From Antarcticimicrobium sediminis (GTDB lineage: Bacteria > Pseudomonadota > Alphaproteobacteria > Rhodobacterales > Rhodobacteraceae), in contig NZ_SMFP01000005.1 of NCBI RefSeq assembly GCF_004348975.1, positions 212,527 to 276,526 on the forward strand: 64,000 nt of DNA. The letters are read 5' to 3'. The stretch's first letter is position 1. Each line of letters opens with the position of its first letter. Shown piece by piece: positions 57,649 through 64,000 of this stretch. The translations under genes were made by a program, and so were the position numbers. Under the pieces are notes generated by a model, which did no database searches, had not been told where the DNA came from, and saw only the letters and a program-made list of their open reading frames with translations.

Positions 57649-57845
57649 ATTTTTCGGGCCATTGGCTGGTTTTGCTCCGGGGTAACATCTGGGGTAACCA
57701 AATGGAGCTTTCGCGGTTCAATCCCAGCCACCGAAACTGAGTGAGGCATAGGCTCTTTCGGGCATGGTTTTCACGCCCCTGAAAAAGCGCCAAATCTGGG
57801 AAAAAGTGCCCCGGCGCTGGTGGCAGCACGATATCCGCCCCAGCT

Positions 57846-57869
57846 TTTCTTTTATAAAGGTGTTGTCAT
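57846..57869 (-). repeat. 24-bp direct repeat, copy 1
   Basis: TTTCTTTTATAAAGGTGTTGTCAT matches the copy at 58011 in 23 of 24 bases. Read on the minus strand both copies begin ATGACAACACC and would encode MTTPL then a stop. Confidence 0.65.
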
Positions 57870-58010
57870 AATTTTCGTCGGCGCCGAAGCCACACGCGGT
57901 GCCTGCCTTGTTTGCCATAACAAAACCCGTTCAGACCTAACCAACCGCCTTCGGGCCGCCAGTGCGCGCGGGCCAGAAAGCTGCCGCCGCGGGCGATGTT
58001 GATCCCCGCC

Positions 58011-58034
58011 TTTCTTTTATAATGGTGTTGTCAT
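58011..58034 (-). repeat. 24-bp direct repeat, copy 2
   Basis: TTTCTTTTATAATGGTGTTGTCAT, 165 bp after copy 1 in the same orientation, with one mismatch. The flanks on both sides are unrelated to those of copy 1. Confidence 0.65.
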
Positions 58035-58197
58035 CCCACCCCGGCACAGGTTGCCGTTCGCAAGAAGCCGGCAGGGTGATTGCACGTTAAAGGCGATGGC
58101 TTGGGCCTCACACGACTTGCAGGGAGGTGATCCAGTGCGATAGCGTCTCGGACAATCATGAACGATCCGCGGAAAAGCCGCGAGCGGGAGCAAGTGC

Positions 58198-59646
58198 TTG
58201 TACGAAAACGCCTTCAACAAGATAGAACGAGACCTTCGCGCCGAAGAGGGCATCGCCAACGAACTGGACTATGTCGAACAGACCTCGTGGGTTCTGTTCC
58301 TGAAATACCTGCATGACCTCGAAACCGAACGTCAGGACCGGGCCGAACTGAACGGCGAGGATTATACCCCGATCATCAACGGCGGCTTCCGCTGGGACAA
58401 GTGGGCCGCCCCCAAGGTCGACGGCGAGTTTGACCACAACGCCGCCCGCATCGGCGACGATCTGATCACCTTCGTCGATCAGAAACTGTTCCCCTATCTT
58501 GCCGCCTTCCGGCAGTCCGCCACCGGGCCGCAAACGATCCAGTACAAGATCGGCGAGGTCTTTACCGAGCTGCGCAACAAGTTCCGCTCCGGCTACATCC
58601 TGCGCGATGTGCTGGCGACGGTCGATGCGCTGTCGTTCAACACCCAAGCGCAGCGGCACGAGTTGTCGCAGCTTTACGAGAGCCGCATCAAACGCATGGG
58701 CAACGCGGGACGCAACGGCGGTGAATACTACACCCCTCGCCCACTGATCCGCGCCATGATCAAGGTGACGGATCCGAAGATCGGAGAGACGATCTATGAC
58801 GGCGCGGTCGGCTCGGCAGGTTTCCTGTGCGAGGCCTATACCTACATGCGCAGCGACACCCTGTCGGCCTCTGATTTTGAGACCCTGCAAACCCGCACCT
58901 TCTACGGGCAGGAGAAGAAGGGCCTCGCCTATATAATCGGGATCATGAACATGGTCCTGCACGGGATCGAGGCGCCGAACCTTGTCCACTCCAACACGCT
59001 CAATGAAAACGTGATGGATATTCAGGAGAAAGACCGCCACGACGTCATCCTTGCCAACCCGCCCTTCGGCGGCGGCGAGCGGCGCGAGGTGCAGCAGAAC
59101 TTTCCGATCCGCACGGGCGAGACCGCCTATCTGTTCCTGCAACACTTCATCCGCAAGCTGCGGGCCGGCGGCCGCGCGGCTGTCGTCATCAAGAACACCT
59201 TCCTTAGCAACACCGACAACGCCAGCGTGGCGCTGCGCAAGGAATTGCTGGAGGCGGCGGAACTGCACACCATCCTCGATTGCCCGCAAGGCACCTTTCA
59301 GGGGGCCGGGGTCAAGACCGTGGTGCTGTTCTTTGAAAAGGGCGCACCGACGCGCGACATCTGGGTGTACCAGCTTGATCCGGGCCGCAGCATGGGCAAG
59401 ACCAACCCGCTGAACGACGATGATCTGGCAGAGTTTGTGGAGCTGCAGCACATCCGCGCCAGCGGGCCGAAAAGCTGGATCGTCAAACGCGCCGATCTGG
59501 ACGAGGACACCTTTGATCTGTCACTCAAGAACCCCAACGCGCCCGAGGCCGAGGCCCTGCGCAGCCCGGAAGAGATCATCAAGGACATGCTGGCGCGGGA
59601 TGCCGAGACGGCGGGCATTCTGGAGAATATCCGGGGGATGCTGTGA
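58198..59646 (+). CDS. hsdM: type I restriction-modification system methyltransferase subunit
   Basis: This 482-residue N6-adenine methyltransferase has the catalytic NPPF at residues 287-290 (LANPPFGGG), SAM motif I DGAVGSAGFL at 201-210 (the usual C/S of the DPACGSGG type is V), and an N-terminal HsdM helical domain (IANELDYVEQTSWVLFLKYL). The start is TTG at 58198 with GGGAG seven bases upstream; the ATG at 58158 is out of frame. GTGA overlap with hsdS. It methylates the host site and is needed by the restriction subunit. Confidence 0.93.
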   Translation: MYENAFNKIERDLRAEEGIANELDYVEQTSWVLFLKYLHDLETERQDRAELNGEDYTPIINGGFRWDKWAAPKVDGEFDHNAARIGDDLITFVDQKLFPYLAAFRQSATGPQTIQYKIGEVFTELRNKFRSGYILRDVLATVDALSFNTQAQRHELSQLYESRIKRMGNAGRNGGEYYTPRPLIRAMIKVTDPKIGETIYDGAVGSAGFLCEAYTYMRSDTLSASDFETLQTRTFYGQEKKGLAYIIGIMNMVLHGIEAPNLVHSNTLNENVMDIQEKDRHDVILANPPFGGGERREVQQNFPIRTGETAYLFLQHFIRKLRAGGRAAVVIKNTFLSNTDNASVALRKELLEAAELHTILDCPQGTFQGAGVKTVVLFFEKGAPTRDIWVYQLDPGRSMGKTNPLNDDDLAEFVELQHIRASGPKSWIVKRADLDEDTFDLSLKNPNAPEAEALRSPEEIIKDMLARDAETAGILENIRGML

Positions 59647-60806
59647 AGGCGGGGTGGGTATTGGAACACCTTGGGGCGGTCAGTGCTACCGTGATGGGGC
59701 AAGCCCCAGCGGGTAAAGACTGCAACAAGGAAGGACGGGGAACACCTTTCGTGAAGGCGGGGGAGTTTGGACCTTCCCGCCCTATCATCAGGGAATGGAC
59801 TACCAACCCTAAGAAACTCGCAAAATCTACCGATGTCTTGATCTGTGTGGTCGGCGCTACCTGTGGCAAAATCAATCTAGGCGCGGATTGTGCGATAGGG
59901 CGCAGTGCGGCAGCGATAAGGCCCAACACAATCAAACTTGACCAGTTCTTCTTGCACTATTTCTTGGAAGGCCAAGTGCAGAGGCTAAGGACCGGATCAC
60001 TCGGCTCGGCACAAACAGTAATTTCGAAAGATATGCTTGCGGCTGTGGAGATCCCCCTCCCCCCACTCGAAGAACAACAGCGGATTGTTGCGGTTCTGGA
60101 CGAGGCTTTCGAGGGTCTGACCCGCGCCCGCGCCCACGCCGAAGCCAACCTCCAAAACGCGCGGGAGTTGTTCGAGAACTCGCTGATTGCGACCTTTGAT
60201 CAAGTGGTCGGTTCTTCTGACCATATGACTTTGGAAGATGCATCTACTAGCTTTGGACGTGGACGCTCTAGGCACCGCCCCCGAAATGCGCCGTTCCTAT
60301 ACGGAGGTCCGTATCCGTTTGTCCAGACAGGCGACATTAGAAACAGCGACGGAACAGTGTCAACTTTCTCCCAGAGTTACAGCGAGGAAGGACTGGCACA
60401 AAGCAAGCTTTGGCCAGCAGGAACGATCTGTATTACTATCGCAGCAAATATTGCAGAAACGGCTGTTTTGGGTTTCGACGCATGTTTTCCTGATAGCATA
60501 ATAGGAATGGTTTCGGACCCGAAAATCACTTTTCCAGAGTACGTGGAATTCATGCTTCGTTTCTTCGCCGCTGATCTCAAGAAGCAAGGGAAAGGTAGTG
60601 CTCAAGATAATATAAATCTGGGTACTTTTGAACGTACTGAATTTCCGTTTCCACCGCAGCAAGAACAACAGGAAATCGTTGAAAGGCTATCACGGCTGGC
60701 AAACGAAACAACCTTGTTGTCAGATGACTATTCTCAAAAACTTCAAGACCTCGACGATCTCCGCCAATCTATTTTGCAGAAAGCCTTCGCGGGCGAATTA
60801 ACATGA
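59643..60806 (+). CDS. hsdS: type I restriction-modification system specificity subunit
   Basis: This 387-residue DNA-recognition subunit has two target-recognition domains, each followed by a conserved helical spacer: IPLPPLEEQQRIVAVLDEAF in the middle and FPPQQEQQEIVERLSRLANE near the end. The start is GTG at 59643, overlapping the hsdM stop. The second recognition domain (about 60200-60790) is clearly more AT-rich than its surroundings, a sign of transfer by recombination. Together the two domains set the split recognition sequence, which cannot be predicted here. Confidence 0.92.
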   Translation: MKAGWVLEHLGAVSATVMGQAPAGKDCNKEGRGTPFVKAGEFGPSRPIIREWTTNPKKLAKSTDVLICVVGATCGKINLGADCAIGRSAAAIRPNTIKLDQFFLHYFLEGQVQRLRTGSLGSAQTVISKDMLAAVEIPLPPLEEQQRIVAVLDEAFEGLTRARAHAEANLQNARELFENSLIATFDQVVGSSDHMTLEDASTSFGRGRSRHRPRNAPFLYGGPYPFVQTGDIRNSDGTVSTFSQSYSEEGLAQSKLWPAGTICITIAANIAETAVLGFDACFPDSIIGMVSDPKITFPEYVEFMLRFFAADLKKQGKGSAQDNINLGTFERTEFPFPPQQEQQEIVERLSRLANETTLLSDDYSQKLQDLDDLRQSILQKAFAGELT

Positions 60807-60823
60807 CGTAGAAAGCTCCGCCC

Positions 60824-61066
60824 ATGGGAACATCAAACCGCCAGCTTGGCGACATCAGCCGCAACGATCAGGTCCTGATTGCCCGCACGGACCGGGCCGG
60901 TACAGACCACATGCAGTACGTCTGGGTTCTGGTCTGCGCACGACGCTTGGAGACCGGCGATCTATGCGGCTATCGGTACGGGGCGAACGGGTCGGATTTT
61001 CACCATAGGAAATGCCCCGAATGCCAAGGCGGGGCAGCGGGTCTGGACGTTGATGGTTTGATATGA
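60824..61066 (+). CDS. small cysteine-rich protein in a type I restriction-modification operon
   Basis: This 80-residue protein lies between hsdS and hsdR and overlaps the hsdR start by ATGA, so it is a real part of the operon. Its second half has four cysteines in a zinc-ribbon-like order (VCARR, LCGYRYGANGSDFHHRKCPEC) ending QGG. The first part reads IGD-like with QVLIARTDRAGTDHMQYVW. I do not recognise a named family; I recall similar small proteins beside HsdR-type islands but cannot give a function. A regulator or accessory of the restriction complex is possible. Confidence 0.72.
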   Translation: MGTSNRQLGDISRNDQVLIARTDRAGTDHMQYVWVLVCARRLETGDLCGYRYGANGSDFHHRKCPECQGGAAGLDVDGLI

Positions 61067-63390
61067 GCATTCACGACGAAACCGAAGCCGAAACCCGCAC
61101 GAACCGTATCCTCCCGGTTCTTCAGGCCGCGGGCTGGGGTTTGATCGAGGGTTCGCGAATCCGCGAAGAAGTCATCTGTCCGGGGCGCATCCAGTCGGGC
61201 GGCACGCGCGGCAAGGGGCTGTCTGCCGATTACGTGTTGATCCACAAGGGCCACAAACTCGCCGTGCTGGAGGCCAAGCGCGCGGGCATCAGCCACCGCA
61301 ACGGCGTCGCTCAGGCCAAGGACTATGCCACCCGTCTGGGGCCACGCTTTGCCTATGCCTCCAACGGGCTGAACTGGTATCAGATCGACATGGTGACGGG
61401 GGCCGAGGATGACATGGCCCTGCCCTTCCCCTCGCCAGATGAATTGTGGGAGCGGACCTTTGCCACCCACGACGCATGGCGCGAGCGCTTCGGGGCCGTC
61501 GATTTCGAGACGGATGGCGGCAAGTGGGACCTGCGCTATTACCAGCACAAGGCGATCACGGCGGTGCTGGAGGCCTTGGGCAAGGGCGACCGACGCATCC
61601 TGCTGACGCTGGCCACCGGCACCGGCAAGACCTCCATCGCGTTTCAGATTGCGTGGAAGCTGTTTCAGGCCAATTGGAACCTGTCGGGCGAGCCGGTGCG
61701 GCGCCCGCGCATCCTGTTCCTCGCCGACCGCAACATCCTTGCCGATCAGGCCTATAACGCGTTCAGCGCCTTTTCCAGCGATGCGGTGACCCGGATCGAT
61801 CCCGACACCATCCGCAAGAACGGGGGCAAGCCGCCCAAGAACGCCAGCCTGTTCTTCACCATCTTTCAAACCTTCATGACCGGCGAAGGCGCACCGGTTT
61901 ACACCCAGTACCCACCCGATTTCTTCGACTTCATCGTGATCGACGAATGCCACCGGGGTGGGGCCAAGGACGAAAGCGAATGGCGGCGCCTGCTGGAGTA
62001 TTTCGACCCCGCTGCCCAGCTTGGCCTGACCGCCACACCCAAGCGCCAGCACAACGCCGATACCTATGCCTATTTCGGTGAACCGGTTTACACCTATGCC
62101 CTGCGCGAAGGGATCGAGGATGGCTTCCTGACCCCGTTCAAGGTTCGCCAGATGGCCAGCACCATCGACGAGTATGTCTATGATGGCAGTGATGAACTGA
62201 TCGCTGGCGAGGTCGAAGCGGGAGACACCTTCGTTGAGGGTGATTTCAACACCCGGATCATCATTCCCGAGCGGGAACTGAGCCGCGTAAAGGAGTTTAT
62301 GGGCCAGATCGACCAACGGCAGAAAACCTTGGTCTTCTGTGCCACACAGGACCATGCGGCGCTGGTGCGGGACCTGATCAATCAGGTGAAGGACAGCACC
62401 AACCCGAACTATTGCCACCGCGTCACCGCCGATGATGGCGCCGTGGGCGAGCAGTGGCTGCGCACGTTTCAGGACAATGCCAAGACCATCCCGACCATCC
62501 TGACCACGTCGCAGAAGCTGTCCACCGGCGTTGATGCGCGAAACATCCGGAATATCGTGCTGATGCGCCCGATCCGATCCATGATCGAGTTCAAGCAGAT
62601 CATCGGGCGCGGGACGCGGACCTACGACGGCAAGGACTTCTTCACGATCTGGGATTTCGTCAAGGCGCACGAGAATTTCAACGATCCGGAGTGGGATGGC
62701 GAGCCCTTGGCGCCAGAACCGCCCACAGGACCGCGTACGCCGCCCGCCGAGCAGCCAGAGCCACCTGTGGGCGATGATGGTGGCCCGGACGATGTTTCGC
62801 CGCCCCCACGCGAAAAAATCGTGGTCAAACTGGCTGATGGCAAAGATCGGAAAATTGTCTACATCGCCACGACGACCTACTGGGGGCCTGATGGGAAGCC
62901 CATGTCCGCCAAGGAGTTCTTGGAGCGCCTGTTCGGCGATCTGAGTGAAATCGTCGCCGACGAAGACCAACTCCGAGCTGTTTGGAGCGACCCCGACAAC
63001 CGGGAACATTTCTTGACCCAACTGGCCGAGCGTGGGTATGACGCGGCCCGGCTCGACGGCATTCGCCTTCTTGTCGATGCGCCCGACAGCGATCTTTTTG
63101 ACGTTCTCGGCTACGTCCTGTTCACCAACGCCCCCAAGACCCGGCAGGACCGGGCCGAACATGTTTCGAAGACCGGGTTAAAGGAAGCGGGCAGGGAAAT
63201 GCGCGAGTTTCTTTTGGGTATTCTGAGCGCCTACGCAGCGCACAGCGAAGCAGAACTCGCGCCTCAAAAACTGGTTGCCTTCATGACCGCTCGGTACGGG
63301 AGCGTCGGTGAGGGAAAAGCCAAACTGGGCGAGGTTTCGAAAATCCGCGACGCCTATCGCGGGATGCAGGCGGACCTATACGCCGATTAA
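61063..63390 (+). CDS. hsdR: type I restriction-modification system endonuclease/translocase subunit
   Basis: This 775-residue subunit has the N-terminal nuclease region (SADYVLIHKGHKLAVLEAKR, PD-(D/E)xK type), Walker A ATGTGKT at 184-190, DECH box at 294-297, LTATP, and helicase motif VI QIIGRGTR at 512-519. A proline-rich linker (about 545-580) precedes the C-terminal domain. Motifs and length fit EcoEI-like HsdR. It moves DNA and cuts unmethylated DNA with HsdM and HsdS. It ends 20 bp before the truncated ADP-ribosylglycohydrolase gene. Confidence 0.94.
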   Translation: MSIHDETEAETRTNRILPVLQAAGWGLIEGSRIREEVICPGRIQSGGTRGKGLSADYVLIHKGHKLAVLEAKRAGISHRNGVAQAKDYATRLGPRFAYASNGLNWYQIDMVTGAEDDMALPFPSPDELWERTFATHDAWRERFGAVDFETDGGKWDLRYYQHKAITAVLEALGKGDRRILLTLATGTGKTSIAFQIAWKLFQANWNLSGEPVRRPRILFLADRNILADQAYNAFSAFSSDAVTRIDPDTIRKNGGKPPKNASLFFTIFQTFMTGEGAPVYTQYPPDFFDFIVIDECHRGGAKDESEWRRLLEYFDPAAQLGLTATPKRQHNADTYAYFGEPVYTYALREGIEDGFLTPFKVRQMASTIDEYVYDGSDELIAGEVEAGDTFVEGDFNTRIIIPERELSRVKEFMGQIDQRQKTLVFCATQDHAALVRDLINQVKDSTNPNYCHRVTADDGAVGEQWLRTFQDNAKTIPTILTTSQKLSTGVDARNIRNIVLMRPIRSMIEFKQIIGRGTRTYDGKDFFTIWDFVKAHENFNDPEWDGEPLAPEPPTGPRTPPAEQPEPPVGDDGGPDDVSPPPREKIVVKLADGKDRKIVYIATTTYWGPDGKPMSAKEFLERLFGDLSEIVADEDQLRAVWSDPDNREHFLTQLAERGYDAARLDGIRLLVDAPDSDLFDVLGYVLFTNAPKTRQDRAEHVSKTGLKEAGREMREFLLGILSAYAAHSEAELAPQKLVAFMTARYGSVGEGKAKLGEVSKIRDAYRGMQADLYAD

Positions 63391-63409
63391 AGGTCCGCCC
63401 CGGCTTGCT

Positions 63410-63881
63410 TCAGGTCATGAGGCCGTCAACCATCGTGCGGATGCGTGACGACCAAGCGACTTTGGTCTGCCATGTATCGGGGATACCTGAGGCGCCATAG
63501 AGTGCCCCAGCCAGCTGCCCGGTGATGGCAGCGGTGGTATCTGCATCGTCGCCCAGATTGGCGGCCAACAGAACCGCTTCCTTGAAATCACCGGCCCGAC
63601 CGACGCTCCAGAGCGAGGCTTCGAGGGAATGCGCCACATATCCGGAGGAGCGGACATCGCGGCGGTGCATGCCGCGCCAGCTACCGGCCATGATCGGCCC
63701 GATTGCGCCGGCCAGCGGCTCGATGCGGTCGCGCAGGACTTCGCTGCGCTTGGCCCCCTCAATGGCGTCAGAGAGCGCTTCTGCGAAGGCGACACAGGCA
63801 TCTACGGCTTCGGCCGCACCATGTGTCGTGCGGCTCTGACGGGCCGCCACGTCGCGCAGCAGCGCCCGGTTGCGCCAATGC
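63410..63881 (-). pseudogene. truncated ADP-ribosylglycohydrolase (DraG-like) gene interrupted by IS end
   Basis: The surviving part codes for about 157 residues of the C-terminal half of an ADP-ribosylglycohydrolase: SRTTHGAAEAVDACVAFAEAL and NLGDDADTTAAITGQLAGALYG, with the second set of metal ligands. The N-terminal half, which carries the first ligands and the GDALGA motif, is missing. The open frame continues to 63985 but only through IS-like sequence. The family length is about 300 residues, so this copy is presumably inactive. Confidence 0.8.
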
Positions 63882-64000
63882 TGTGAACAGGCATGCAAAA
63901 TTGACCCCGTAGCGGGGTGATCGGCGTCCAAAAATGACCCCCTTACACTGATGTGGATAATGCCCCCGAGGCTATCGGGGAGCACAGTGTGGGATGTTGG
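63882..64000 (+). mobile_element. left end of an IS21-like insertion sequence
   Basis: TGTGAACAGG starts right where homology to the glycohydrolase ends. CAAAATTGACCCC (63896-63908) and CAAAAATGACCCCC (63929-63942) are direct multiple terminal repeats, as in IS21-family ends. A perfect CCCCGA/TCGGGG dyad at 63964-63980 and a GGGGAG ahead of ATG 63994 suggest the promoter-proximal end of the transposase gene istA. The rest lies beyond the window. Confidence 0.7.

Larger units (their letters stand above)
57650..58197. other. gene-poor stretch between tRNA-Asn and hsdM
   Basis: No convincing coding region is seen in these 548 bases. GGGGTAAC occurs twice at a 12-bp period (57679-57686 and 57691-57698), and a 24-bp direct repeat lies at 57846 and 58011. 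On the minus strand the frame near 57690 reads VTPDVTPEQNQ, possibly the remnant of an integrase or other island gene, but this cannot be confirmed. The hsdM promoter should lie at the right end. Confidence 0.4.

Noticed and set aside
57700..57730. Duplicated tRNA 3' end (attR) suggested by GGTTCAATCCC
   Set aside because: It resembles a T-arm but does not match the tRNA-Asn 3' end and does not form the stem, so it is not supported as an attachment site.

Overview
The window is a GC-rich, gene-dense stretch of an alphaproteobacterial chromosome, most probably a Rhodobacteraceae (Roseobacter-group) organism. This rests on gene content and protein style: TRAP transporters, a Usg protein next to gyrA, the aerobic 2-aminobenzoyl-CoA route, long runs of ATGA-overlapping genes and a GyrA with an acidic C-terminal tail. 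No rRNA gene is present to fix the taxon.

Layout. (1) 23-8687: a catabolic island with a cyclase-family hydrolase, two dehydrogenases, a TRAP transporter (dctPQM), a 2-keto-4-pentenoate hydratase-like protein on the other strand, an IlvD/Edd dehydratase and an arylmalonate-decarboxylase-like protein. (2) 8769-18510 (minus): ridA, kynU, kynA, 2-aminobenzoate-CoA ligase, acyl-CoA dehydrogenase, enoyl-CoA hydratase, MarR regulator, SDR and the two-domain 2-aminobenzoyl-CoA monooxygenase/reductase. Together they form a nearly complete route from tryptophan through kynurenine and anthranilate to ring-reduced CoA esters. (3) 18767-25381: a TfoX C-terminal-domain protein, an acyl-CoA synthetase, a hotdog thioesterase, and zwf-pgl-pgi. 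(4) 25548-31111: a radical SAM protein, an RTX protein, usg and gyrA.

(5) 31167-44621: a large divergent catabolic locus. Ten minus-strand genes, most joined by 4-nt ATGA overlaps, encode carboxyltransferase subunits (pxpB, pxpC), two GntR regulators, a 2-hydroxyacid dehydrogenase, an M20 carbamoylase-like amidohydrolase, a DoeA-like M24 hydrolase lacking metal ligands, a VOC protein, a DUF1989 protein and a ureohydrolase. The plus strand carries pxpA, a polar amino acid ABC transporter and a second M24 protein. GTATAC palindromes lie in both control regions. This combination of lactam-, amidine-, carbamoyl- and guanidino-type hydrolases looks like an uncharacterised pathway for a cyclic nitrogen compound and is the best candidate here for an undescribed system.

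(6) 44784-46872: a CxxC AhpD-like protein, a DsbA/FrnE-like protein and a TetR regulator, with three matching TTGAG-N6-CTC operator-like sites. (7) 46902-57444: a YcaQ-like DNA glycosylase, a GNAT acetyltransferase, an M19 dipeptidase with a complete dipeptide/oligopeptide ABC transporter, an unpaired histidine kinase and an MBL-fold hydrolase. (8) 57535-64000: tRNA-Asn(GTT), a gene-poor repeat-bearing stretch, a type I restriction-modification operon (hsdM-hsdS-small CxxC gene-hsdR), and an ADP-ribosylglycohydrolase gene cut by the end of an IS21-like element. This last block has the look of an acquired defence island.

Limits: everything was read by eye from sequence. Family assignments rest on remembered motifs and context, no database search or folding calculation was run, and substrate claims for regions 1 and 5 are inference.
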